DNA of 64,000 nt from positions 126,591,963-126,655,962 of the forward strand of contig NC_134277.1 of NCBI RefSeq assembly GCF_949628215.1, given 5' to 3'. The translations under genes were made by a program, and so were the position numbers. Of the stretch, positions 1 to 12,337 are shown in pieces. Below the pieces are notes generated by a model, which ran no database searches, had not been told where the DNA came from, and was given only the letters and a program-made list of their open reading frames with translations. Within the stretch, counting starts at the first letter, position 1. Every line of letters begins with the position of its first letter. This stretch comes from Phalacrocorax aristotelis (Eukaryota > Chordata > Aves > Suliformes > Phalacrocoracidae).

Positions 1-384
1 ATCCCTGAGCTGAGCCCCAACGCTGCCCAGAGCAACTCAGCCCAGCCCCAAGAGAGTGCTGCTTAAGTAGGTTTGCAGAGGCCAAGCAAACAGCCAGGGT
101 CAAAGCCAGACAGACAAACCCCAAGTCAGCCTAATAGGATTCACTTCAGATCAAACTGATTTCTGTACAGCTTAGATTCAAAATGCAAAAAGAAAGCCTG
201 TTGGATTTTTTTTTTAAGACTTAAATCAGGTGGTTGGGGGTTTTATTCTGCCTTTAGTAACTTCAAACATACTCTTTGTAAAGTCCCACAGCTGATACCA
301 TAACACTCTACCCTATAGGGAGCAAGTTAAAATTGATTTACAATGGAGACCTCTGCACTGAAAGGGTCTCCTATGCAAACTGGA
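1..384. other. Intergenic DNA, nothing recognised
   Basis: This stretch precedes the CR1 element. It has no open frame of note and no repeat that I recognise. A short T-run lies near 208-216. The boundary with the CR1 is placed where the sequence begins to read as CR1 reverse-transcriptase coding sequence, so it is approximate. Confidence 0.5.
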
Positions 385-1876
385 TCCTCACAAATCCATG
401 GGTCCCAATGTGATGAACCCACGAGTGCTGAGGGAGCTGGCGGATGTTCTTGCTGAGCCACTCACCGTCATCTTTGAAAGGCTGTGGAGGACAGAAGAGG
501 TGCCCGAGGAGTGGAGGCAAGCAAATGTCTCTCTAATCTTCAAAAAGGGTAAGAAGGAGGACCTGGGAAACTATAGGTCAGTCAGCCTCACCTCCGTCCC
601 TGGAAAGGTGACGGAGCAGTTCATCCTGGAGGTCATCTCCAGGCATGTAGAGGAAAAGAAGATTATCAGAAGTAGTCAACATGGATTCACCAAGGGAAGA
701 TCACATTGACCAACTTGATAGCCTTCTACGATGGCGTGACTGTCTGGGTCGATGAAGGGAGAGCAGTGGTTGTTGTCTAGCTTGACTTCAGTAAGGCATT
801 TGACACTGACTCCCATAGCATCCTCACAGGCACGCTAAGGAAGTGTGGGTTGGATGAGTGGACAGCGAGGTGGACAGAGAACTGGATCAACAACAGGACT
901 CAGAGGGTCATGATCAACAGAGCAGAGTCTGGTTGGAGGCCTGTCACTAGCGGTGTTCCCCAGGGGTCTGTGCTGGGTCCAGTCCTGTTCAATATATTCA
1001 TCAATGCCCTGGGTGATGGGATAGAGTGTACCCTCAGCAAGTTCACTGTTGATACCAAGCTGTGAGGAGTGGCTGATACAGCAGAAGGCTGTGCTGCCAT
1101 CCAACGAGACCTGGACAGGCTGGAGAGCTGGGCCGAGGGGAACCGCATGAAATTCAACAAGAGTAAATAGAAGGTCCTGCACCTGGGGAGGAACAACCCC
1201 ATGCACCGGTACAGGCTGGGGGCTGAACTACTGGAAAGCAGCTCTGTTGAGAAGGACGTGGGAGTGCTGGCGGACAGCAAGCTGACCATGACCCAGCACT
1301 GTGCCCTTGCGGCCAAGAAGACCAGCAGTATCCTGGGCTGCATTAAAAGGAGTGAGGCCAGCAGATCGAGGGAGGTTATCCTCCCCCTCTACTCTGCTCT
1401 AGTGAGACCACATTTGGAGTACTGTGTCCAGTTTTGGGCCCCTCAGTATACAAAGGACATGGAACTGCTTGAGCAAGTCCAGTGGAGAGCTACCAAGATG
1501 ATCAGGGGACCGGAGCATCTCCCTTATGAGGAAACACTGAGAGACCTGGGTTTGTTCAGCCTGGACAAGAGAAGACTGAGTGGGGATTCTTATAAATATC
1601 TGAAGGGTGAGTGTCAAGAGGATGGGGCCAGACTCTTTTCAATAGTGCCCAACGACAGGACAAGGGGCAATTGGCACAAGTTGGAACACAGGGAGTTCCA
1701 CCTGAATATGAGAGCAAACTTCTTTCCTGTGAAGATGACAGAGCAGGGGAACAGGCTGCCCAGGGAGGCTGTGGAGTCTCCTTCCCTGGAGACATTCAAA
1801 ACCCGCCTAGATGTGTTCCTGTGCCCCCTGCTCTAGCTGTGCCTGCTCACCATTCTGTGATTATGTGATTCTGTGA
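385..1876 (+). mobile_element. CR1 LINE, 5'-truncated, 3' end intact
   Basis: This is a chicken-repeat-1 non-LTR retrotransposon in sense orientation. The translated sequence follows the CR1 ORF2 reverse transcriptase in order, including the SLTSVPGK block, [19 protein letters not shown] and the C-terminal [22 protein letters not shown] block. The element stops at the typical CR1 3' tail, in which short ATTCTGTG-like units repeat (about 1851-1876). The 5' end is missing, as is usual for CR1, so the endonuclease half is absent. The tail is followed directly by unrelated AT-rich DNA. The subfamily was not assigned. Confidence 0.95.
398..1836 (+). pseudogene. Decayed CR1 ORF2 reverse transcriptase
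   Basis: This is the reverse-transcriptase and C-terminal part of CR1 ORF2. It is broken by one frameshift near 703 (after GFTKGRS) and by three in-frame stops at 778-780 (TAG), 1063-1065 (TGA) and 1168-1170 (TAG). Apart from these, one frame can be followed from about 706 to 1836. The catalytic motif, normally F-A-D-D in CR1, reads F-T-V-D at 1042-1053, so one of the two aspartates of the active site is lost. The copy cannot encode an active enzyme. The last open part (1201-1836) starts inside the ORF and is not a gene of its own. Confidence 0.9.
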
Positions 1877-4800
1877 AATACCTTAAAATTCTTCGCTTAA
1901 GGGCGTTCGGTTCAATTAACTTGTAACTTTCAAATCACACTATTGTAATTACTATTTTGTAAACATTTAACTTGCATTCACAAAAATTTGATCTATGTTG
2001 GGAATCAGGAAAAGAAGACTATGTCTTTCTGCTGTTTGATGATAAAATGTCAATGAAAGAAAAAACAGATGCCCCTGAAACACAAGGAAATGAATATCTG
2101 CAATGTGCCCTTTCCACCTGATCCATTAATTCCCACCCATTCTAGCAGGACATGCCAATCTATGGGATTGCAGGAATGAAGAAACAAACCCATAACCTAC
2201 CATGAGGTAAGGAATGCCCAAGCACATTCTTAATACAAACTCCAGAAAAAAACAGTTAGCTGCTCTTTTGGTTTTGATGTGATTGAGTGTGCTGCAGGAA
2301 CCTGCAGCAGGGACTACCCACAAGGGCAGAGAAAAAGAGGCTTTAAATCATCTGGTTGTAATAAATAATTTTATTGTAATAATTCCTTTGGACCAGACCA
2401 CTCAAAATGTCCACTATGATTTCAAATAGCTTAACCAATAAAACCCAAATAGGATGGTTTAGAATGCAAATACCACCAGCCACTTAACTGGAGTAGATGG
2501 ATATCACAGTGGTATTAATAAATGGATGATAAGGTGTGCAAAGGAAAATTACCTGGAGTTAAAAGTGAAATCACCAAAGCAGAAAAAAGGGCAAGTCATG
2601 TCTTGGATGAGAAAAAAAAGTGTCCTTTTTAAGGATATAAAAGAATATAGAAAATTTCCTTCAGTGTTTACCACAGTGGCAAACTAGGCAAGCACTCTTG
2701 TAGGATTTACCTGGGCTAAGTGTGTATAAAAATGAACCCTTGAGTATCTGTATTCCCCTTTGTGGAAGCAAAAGACAAAATGTTGAAGAGCACATCGACA
2801 GCTCACTGCAACATAAAAACATGTCCCAGCACATTGCCATACTAGTGATATATTAAACCAGGGGGAAATTAAATTCAACCTTCCCTCCTTCTGTGTTGCT
2901 GCCAAGGGACAAAAATATACCATAGGCTAAAGGTTCTCTGCCAGCCCCAGCCAGTTACAACATAACATACAATTAACTTTCACAGCTGGTCACAGGCTTT
3001 GTCAGAAGCCTGGGGAAAACAAAAAATCCTGTGTGTTGAACCTGATTGTGAGTGTACTTTAAATATATCTCATTAAATCTGTCTGAGTTACACTTGCTGC
3101 TAGCTGGGTTAGCCGGCTGATGGTGTGCTTACAGGACCACATGGGAACAGTACAACATGATCTATCTAGTCAATAAAAACTCTCAACTTCCATGGTCTAA
3201 ATTGCTTTTGTCATTACATTATATACAGCCACAGTGAGATCACTGAAATCGTGCCTTTTTCCTAACTTTGGTTTCAATCCTGCCCACAATTACACACATG
3301 GTCACAATCTACCAATGAGGCTTATTCTACTTAAACATTTGGACCTCACCTGTTAACTCTCTATGGCCAAAGCTATCATTGTATTACATGTACTTATACG
3401 CACGGCTATCAAAAACTCAACCACTGCAATAGCTGCCCCTTGCTGGACTCAAGGAAACATGGAGGGTACAGGGAGTTCCCACTTACTGGTCAGAAATGCT
3501 AGCTCAGAAATTTTTCAGCTAGCAGACTGCCACTTGATGAATTTAAGCCCTCTAAGAGAAGACTTTGTCTCCTTGTAGCCCTTGCATGCATGCTTTAGAG
3601 GTTTGCCACAGGCCTCAGGGGTCTGTGGACCATTCTTTTGTCTGATCTCACAGTAAAATGGGCAGGGTACACGTGTGCACCATGCTGAAGTGATTATTTG
3701 CTTTCCAGACTGGGACCTGACTGCGTATGTTGGAGCATTTGGACCTATCTGAATTCATCTGTATTGGTGTGAATTCAATACAGACTTCACAAAGCAAGTT
3801 TTTTAAAGGGATGATCACCTAAAGCCATTTGGGCTTCTGATCACTGCAGTTATAAAGCTAGTCTAACAGAAGTGGTAGCTATTCAGAATGATGAATGATA
3901 CAGTTCCTCAAGCTATGTGGATCTGTTAATTTTAATTAAAATGAACAGTTCTGATCTTCTTTATCAAGTTCTGCCATAAGATAAGGTGGTGAATACCAGC
4001 TGGGTTGAATCAAACCATATTTAATCATTTCAGTTGTGTTCTTATAGCTGTTTCCAAACGATTCCTTGGTTGGTGTATTGGCCTTAGTGAAATCAATGGG
4101 AATTTTGCCATGGTTTGGAATGAGGTCAGGATATAAACACCAGCACATGCTGCATATAGAAACATTTTCATCATAATGTCACGTCCTGAATAATAGCAAA
4201 GATAACTTCAATCTGTCTTTGCAATATACTGGCATAGTTCAATGCCCCCAGTAGTGACTTAAACACAGACAGTGTGGCTTTTTGTCTACAGCATGGAAGC
4301 TGATGGAGAATGAGTAAACGATAACTTCACACGGCTAAGGACATGCAAGCATGCTTAACTGTCTTAAATTTCTGTACAGAAAAACACAATTAAAATATAT
4401 TTATATACTCAAGTAGGTGATCCATTTAAAATAACTCCTAGATATAAATGTATGCCTTTTTTTAGTTCTATCTTTTGTGGCATTTTCTAGGTATGTCCAG
4501 AGAAAGCTTGATATTACAACAGCCCTATGTGAACCATGTAGTTTCACATTCCATTTTTAATTATGTTTTTACTTGTAATTCACAGCATGATGTTCCTGCT
4601 AGCAAGGAATATTATCACAGCCCTCCTGAGACTACTTTAACATATGCCCGTTCCTGTAGGAAGGCTGTGAATCTAATGGATAAAATGTCTATTTTGTTTG
4701 AGGATTTGCAACAACTCACCTTCAGCTTTTCCCAAGGTTCACCTGTTTCCCTATACCTATTACCAGGAAAAGTTAGATTAGTTCTTAATTGTACTTAATC

Positions 4801-5351
4801 TTACTTCTTTTCTAAAGCAGATCTTCATCCAATCTATTTTATGAGTAATGGAAGCCAACACGGTGTGTTAAAAATAAACACAATCATCTGAAACTGCTCC
4901 ATGAACTAGTTTTGTTAGGAAAAATAAAGGCTATCCCAGTATGTATGTCCATCCATCTAATAATGAGCACTATAAACTTCCCTTCAAAAACTGCATGGCA
5001 TTAATTAGTAAGATGTGATAGTTTCTTTGCTAACAAGAGCCCCTACATCTGTTTGCACTTCCAGAACTTTAGCCTAAGAGCTAGGCATCGGAGAGAGTAG
5101 TACACAATTTAGTCACCCAGAAATGAAAAAGCTGTCCCAAATTTCATGGTAGATATTGTGTGTAACATCATCCTTTCTGGAAAACAAACATTTATAGGTC
5201 ATAAAAGCTAAACTCACACATAGACCTCTCTTCTAGTAAGTGAAATGATGCTGAGGAGTGTTCCCAGGCACCGGAAGTGAAATAATCTATACTCTCAAAC
5301 ATTAGAAGTGTTTCTGGCACGCTTTTGTCTGATTTGTTCTTTCTCTTACAG
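1877..5351. other. AT-rich intergenic DNA
   Basis: No gene, RNA gene or interspersed repeat is recognised here. Open frames are all short (about 80 codons or less, except one of 107 codons at 4475-4798) and have no recognisable motif. They look like chance open frames in AT-rich sequence. Confidence 0.5.
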
Positions 5352-5422
5352 TTCCCAGGTGCAGTTGGGAGATACTATAAACCAAGGAGAATTCCCAACA
5401 GACAGCCCACCTGTTTTACCAG
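5352..5422 (+). other. Exon-like segment with strong splice sites, unassigned
   Basis: A 71-nt segment is flanked by a pyrimidine-rich tract ending TCTTACAG (acceptor AG at 5350-5351) and by AG|GTAAGAG (donor GT at 5423-5424). Two of the three frames are open. No partner exon could be identified and the product is not recognised. It could be an exon of a non-coding transcript or a 5' untranslated exon, or a chance pair of good splice sites. Confidence 0.2.
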
Positions 5423-8400
5423 GTAAGAGAGTCTAATATGGGGTATTTGGTTCAAGTTGTCACCATTGCCGTGGAATGAGTCCAGGCAACTTTAATTTAA
5501 TAGTGTAATAAACTCTTAAGGAATCCCAGTCCACAGTGAATGGAGATAATTTAGCTTTGTACTTAGGCTGCTTTGAGGGTGAACAGCCTTTAGTTTACAT
5601 ATATATTTATACAAAGAACCCCTATTTCACTGCAGTGTGTTTGACTCAGGTAGAGAGATAATCCTTCTGCAGCCTTGGGACTTCAATGAAAGCATCTGCT
5701 TATCTGCTTTGTTGGCATGTTTCATCTCTGTGCAAACCCCTGGCAGAGAACAGTTTTTCACTCTTTCAGTTAGGAAACTCTTAGGCATAAAAGCTAACTT
5801 GTTGTGTCATTGTTGCCATGAGTTTTAAAAAAAAAAAAAGCCTAGCAGATTGGAACATCCTGATTCATAGACAACAAGGCCATATGAACCATAAGGTTCA
5901 CTGCAGTGTTCGTGAACTAGCAGCTTCTGTCAGGATCCTGTTACCCAGCAAAAGCCTCATCCTCTTTAGTTTCCTGAAACTGGATATTCAGTCATGTAGA
6001 AAATCAGTTCCCCTTCATGCCCATTTACAATTTATATAATTTGGGAAAAGCTCATTTCTGCATTTCAACAAATACATTTTACGGTTCAATTTCTAGGTTC
6101 CATTGTCAAAATTATGTTTCCCGCATGTGGAAAGAAATAATCGCAGGCACTTCCAGGATGCCTAGCTGTACATGAAGTACCCAGCTCACGTACAGACAGC
6201 TAGCTGTGCTGTACTGATAGATAAATGCTTTGTGCCCACAGTGACATACAGCTCTGAACTTTTAGGTCCTGGACTTGAGGACTGCTCTAATCCCACTCAG
6301 CACTTTGCTTGCAGTTTTTTCTTCCTTGTGAAAGTTCTCAGAAGGGAGCTGCTTCATTGTTTCCAGTGGCTGCTTCCTTCCACCAAACTGTTTTTTACCC
6401 TGCGTGGCATCTTCTCTGACCTGCACAGCTTTATCTGTCCCAAATTAAGCTTCTGGGTGCTTCGTTCCTGCTTCCTTCATTAGAACACTTACATCAGCCT
6501 GGAATAGGAGACTTCAGATAAAAGTTGCCATGCGCTCCCAGATTGTATTAATTAATCACCAGGATAAGTTCTTTTAAAAAGAGAGGGAGACAAAACATAT
6601 TTTTTTTTTTAAAAAAAATGTCTCATTCTGGAGTGACATATCTTTCCCCAGAACAGCTCCTAGCCAGATATTTAATTATAAGAGCCTCTGCCTTCCAAAG
6701 AGCAGGACAAGCTCTGCAAAGATAAATTAGTTCCTAAGGAAGTCTGAGAGAATAAAAAAGACTGTCCGTCTGAGATCACAGTGAAGGTAAAAAGGAGTTT
6801 GTAATAGCATCACAGCCTAACAGAGTCCTTCTGCCAGGCAGGAATAACTCCACAGGCAATATTACAGATCACATTCAGCAAAGGACTGGTGTGGCCTTAA
6901 ACTGAACTTCCTCACATGATATCAAAATGCATTCCCATTGCCTTCACTGCGGCAGTATCCACTTTCAATGGATTTGAACACAGCCAAAGTGGTGAAAGTA
7001 GAGTTTATAAAGAAAATAAATATTTACACAGTGGAAAAAAATATTGCAGATATTGGCAAGAGAGAAACTGCAGAAGCTGTGTGACAGGAATGCTCTGTGA
7101 CTCTGTGCTAGTCAGAGTTTTGTATTAGTTTAGCCTGCTGAGTGCAATGCATCAGACAACGTCACTGAGAATGCTTGCTTTGAGCCGTGGTTATGGTGTG
7201 AGTTTCCTCTGCTTTCCAGAAGGGCTAGGCAAGCAGCTAGGTAAACCTACCTAGGTCTTGGAAGAGCTTCTTTTTTGAATAATGCATATCCACAGGTCCT
7301 CACACACCAAAGAATGCCAAAGTGTATTTTAATGATATAAAACCTCTAGCACTGACATATAGCTCCTTCAAGGGTCAAAGAGGACAGGTAACTCATGTGG
7401 TATCACACAGCCGCAGCGTTGGGAGGTAGGGGAATTGTGGCCAAGGACAGAAAGGTGAAGCTACTATGACGTACTAGTATTAGTCAGAAGATTTTTAACG
7501 TCTGTGCGGCTCAGACAGAAACACATCTTTTGAAGTCTGGTCTTGAATATTCAGCATGTAGCAAGCTGAAGGGAATTCAATTTATCCAATGGAGAAAGGA
7601 GAAGGGAAAACACAGTTTATCACAGCAGTTTTAGCAACTGATGCTAGAAATGTTACCAGCTGTGATATTTAAAATTTAATGTGAAAACCTGGAAATGCCA
7701 CTACCCAATCTAAGCACTATCGCCACTGCAAGTAATGCCTAACACTCCCTTCGAGCACTCTTCCGTGATGCTGTGAACTGTCTGAGAAGTTTATGCATCA
7801 CCACAGGTGAGTTGTGACATTTCACCAGTGCTATGCTTTCTCAGCCACCAGAGCAGCCTCGATAGTGCCCTGACACATTGTCTTCTGTTCTCAACTTCCT
7901 TCCTCTCCAAAGACCTCAACAAGGACCTTTGTGGAAGGGGACTAGTCTACCCATAATCTTGTAAAACTGCTTGGCTTTTGAAGGCATGCCTGGGCCCCGT
8001 GTTTTGTGTGTACTCACCCCATGGGTCGCTGCATCCTCCCCTGATCAGTGGAACCACAGCACTTCCACCAAGCCACTGCCCTCCAAGGTGGGGCTGGTGG
8101 CCTCCTTCCTCACCATCTGGGACAGGTCACTCAGTTTTGGAGCTGGAGGTAGGAGAATAACTCTAATGTCAGTGAGGCCTGCAATAAAGCTGGAGAGAAG
8201 ACAAAAAGGTATAATAACCTCTCAGAAATGCCTATAGGGCAAGGAGAGCAGGCAACTGACAGTTTGGAGGAGGAGAAGGCATGAAGGTCTATAGAGCTGC
8301 ACGTGAAGGTCTCCTGTGGGATGAGCTGGGCTGGGACTGGTCATCCAGGTCTGGGTCTGCTGTGGGGTGACACACCAGGCATAGCCCCCTCAGTCCTATA

Positions 8401-9091
8401 ACACTGTTGGGCAAAAATGCTTCACTGGGTGAACCTATCCCATTCTTCACTCAGTGTGACAGGTCCTTCCAAGGTGCTTTTAGGACACCCTCCAGTGACA
8501 CAGTATATCCCACAATTCATGGTGGGGTATCTGGAGAAGAAAAGGTTATATAAAATTGGGACTTCCCTTTTAGGGTCTGCAATGATTCTTGCAATTCCTT
8601 TCTCACATAATTTTTGGTAGATATAGCACTGACGCTGCAATCCTTGGCCAACCCCAATGCACAGGGGAAGAAAAAGTAAAAGGAAGAGTCAGGGAAAGAA
8701 ATAAAAGCTCTGAAAGCTGGTGTTATATGAGTTACAATATCAAAAATCACTAGCTATAGAATTGTCTGTGTTCTTCAGAAAAAAAAAATTATTTGATTAA
8801 TATTTAATGGACTCAGAAAAGTATGTATCACAGTATCAACTATCAACAATACAATTGACAGTGTGGGAGTACTAGGAAGTGCAAAGACACCATAAACGAA
8901 GAGAGGAAAAGCACCCCCGAAACCATACATACAGCTTGTGCTATCCTTCGCATCAAGGCACTTCCCATCAGAACAAAAGAGTTACAATGTAATTTTAGAT
9001 GGCTAAAGACAAAATTAATTCCTATGGCGAGCAAAGAGCTGGAGAATGCTTTGGTCTTCTAGCTAATGAAACCATTAAAATGAAACCATTT

Positions 9092-9103
9092 CCCCCCCCC
9101 CCC
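9092..9103 (+). repeat. Poly-C mononucleotide run
   Basis: Twelve consecutive C lie in otherwise AT-rich intergenic DNA. This is a simple microsatellite, likely to vary in length and to be prone to sequencing error. Confidence 0.9.
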
Positions 9104-12100
9104 ATAGTGGAGGATATATATCCACATCTGGACACAAACTGGGAAATCCATCTGACTGATGAAGTGGCTCAAATGCAATGACTGCTGCTTTCAACGCACG
9201 GAATAAGAGCCTGCAAAAAGAAGGTGAACTAACTCTGAAAGGGACAAAGGCTATGATTTTTAAACATTGCACCACAGAAGCCTAAGCTGAAGTCCATCTT
9301 CAGGAAAAAGAAACTATCAAGTAGAGACTCCCGGCAAAAAGATTGTGTTGGAAATACTTCAATGACCTCTATGGAGTGTGAAAGGCGTTCACAACCCCTG
9401 AAACATGCCTGAACTGTTGGTCAGCTTCACCAGTTCAAACGCACCAGAATAATATCAACAGCCTGGAGTCATGTATCAAGCTCTTCTGAGAGGCTCCGCG
9501 ACCGATTACTTCATGTGAAGTTATCAAATTTTGGATTCTGCTCCAAGCTGTTTTGGAAGATGGAGCACACAGGAAAAGAGGAAACTTATGGAGATAATAT
9601 CCATCTGATCATTTCCCTTAGGATTTTTGTAGCTCAGATTTTCATGGGAAAGTTTTCTTTTCAAATTAAACTCATCTATACTTCATTCCACAAAAGCAGG
9701 ACTGTTTCCTAAGTGTCTCAAAGGCTCAGGGGCCAACACACTTTACATGTTTGCCATCCGATCCATTGCCCAGCAAGGCACTATAGCGGTGCCTTTCAGC
9801 CACACACAGACATGTTATGGCAGGAATGAGAATACAGTAATGTAAAGCTCTTAAATATTGGGTATATTTTCAGCCATAGTAAGCATTTCAGAAAAACTGG
9901 AATCAGGGCTTCTCACGTTTACGGAGTTACAGGGACTTCTGGTTTATACTGAAGTGTGCGTTTACTGGAGGTGTTAAAACACTGGGCAGTATCATATATA
10001 CTCTGAAGTCACACACTGTTCTTTTAATCTGACTGCCATTGTATTTGTTCAGTGTGGAAGAAAAATACTCTTCCTGACCATCAACACTGCAGACCACTCG
10101 TGGCATTACAGTTCTGCTTTGTGCAGCATCCACTGTTACCTATATCTTCTTTAGTCCCTTGCCCTATTCATGCCACAAGGTACAGATTCTTTCAGAATGT
10201 GTTACCTATACAATATTGAATATATTTTCAATACAGTAGGGATGTATGCTGCACACACCTCAGCTTTGCTCAGAATGTTTTATGATGTTTATTAACAAAA
10301 ACAGCACTGCACATCTTGCAACACAGTGCTTTAAGCTTCATAACTAAGTCAAACAAGTTACAGCTAAGGGACATGCAGGGAGGGGGTTGGTTTTGTTTAC
10401 TTCTCTTAAGGAGAGCAATACAGAATGTTTAAATTTACATGTAGTTGTTTTAACACAGGAACTCATTCATTTTATAAAAAACCTGTATTATAGATTTATA
10501 TGTTATCTCTACAAAGAACGTACTTCATTTGTGTTCAGGAATATCAAGTAAGCTTTTTCTTATATCTTGAGAATAAAATGTATATGGTTAAATTTGCCGG
10601 AACACTGTTTGGGTGTCAGTGTAAATGAGAATCAGGTTCTATGAGAATCAGGAATTTAGAAATCCTGCATGGTTTTTCATAAAAAGCTTCCGCATAAGAA
10701 TACAGAAATTAATTAGTACCTGAAAGATATTGATTTCCTAATAGCTATTAGGATAGGAGGCACTATGAATCCTTTATTACCCACTTCCCCCAAGTATGAA
10801 AACTAAGAATTTGGCTTAAGTATTAAATGCATTCATGTGACCTAACGGTGTGGGAACTGAAATCAGTGTAGACAGTATGCTGATGCTCACCGTTTCAAAT
10901 GTCATGCCAGTTATGTAATGCAAATATTTTCCCATAGCATCAGTCAGGAAATGCACACTAACATTAAAACCATTAATATTTCTAAGTTTAAATAAAGCCT
11001 GAACTTGTAAAATTTACTAGTGGCTAATCAGTATGAAATCTATTCCCTTTGCATCTGTTCACATCAGTTGAGGCTAGATAGCTAGATATTTGATTCTTCA
11101 TGCAACCCAGTAAACATGAGCATTTACTGAAAAGAAGGCAAGAGAAGAGAAAGGGTACCCTCCTGGCATCATTCTTATTGCTAAGGAAACCATCTCCTTT
11201 TGCAACAAGCTAAAATACCTATTATATCTCTGGTGTCTACTACATTTGCTCCAGTTCAGTTCATTTCGCTGCATGGTGGTAGAAAGAATTTTAAATCTCA
11301 TCACTAGCAACGGATATATTTAAAAGCATTGCCTGGCAACTGATTTGGCTTCTCTGAATTTTATTATATAGCATGTTTATTTTTTTTTTTCTGACAGTTG
11401 ATAATGTTCACAGGTTGGTATCTTTGACACATCTGTTTATGTACTATTCACTACCTGGGAACACAGACCAATATTTTAAATAATACAGGCAGTGCAGTGA
11501 GGAATATGTCCCTTTTTTATTTTTTTTTTCTTTCAAGCAATAATAACATACACATCTGTGTGTAACATGCCAAGCAGGACACTACAACGGGATAAAGGCA
11601 GCAGATTATACAGACTGGAATAATGTAACCGATTTGCTTTGTACTGTACGGTCAGGACTATAATGCTAAACAAAAGACTGCAAAAGAATTGGGTGCCCAC
11701 ATTACTTAACTGTTAGCTTGCTCTGTTTTGGACTGTTTCAGTGGGGTCTCTCCAGGAAAAAATCTGCCCTAGAGGAGCCAGATGATAAGCACTGTGGATA
11801 CAAGCAACTCAGTGACACTTGGTCTTTTTAATATACCAGTTTACCTATGATTCATCATCACAAAATGGAGGTTCTTGCATAGATAGTGACCAGAACCCGA
11901 GTGCCTGCGTGGGTCAGTGCAGGCACTGCTACCCAGTGTTACATGGGTTTTACCAGCTGGCAGCCAGATGCAGCCCAGCTGTGTTGGGTGGCAGAACCAA
12001 CTGCACAGTGAGACTGAAACTGGACCTAAGGTGACACACTGAAAGTCACTGCATGGTACCTTGTAGCCCACAGTGATTGTTGTTAAAGTGTTTTAATTTG

Positions 12101-12303
12101 CCAGAGAATGAGGATCATCTTCTATTGGTTAATTAATATGGAAAGCATGAGGAACCTTTTGGAAAAGCTAGACTTCCTAAAAATATCTACTTGACGTTTT
12201 GATTCATCTCTACTGCCGAACTTTCTATTCTGTACATTGAATGCTGCTTAGAAAAGTCCCATGACATCATTTCCTTTAATCAAAACTTCTTCTTTCTTAG
12301 CCT

Positions 12304-12337
12304 AAAAAAAAAAAAAAATAAAAAAAAAAAAAAAAAA
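12304..12337 (+). repeat. A-rich tract (A15-T-A18)
   Basis: This is a run of A interrupted by a single T. No retroposed gene was recognised upstream of it, so I call it a simple low-complexity tract rather than the tail of a processed pseudogene. Confidence 0.85.

Noticed and set aside
12304..12337. A-rich tract as the tail of a processed pseudogene
   Set aside because: The preceding sequence has no coding likeness or target duplication.
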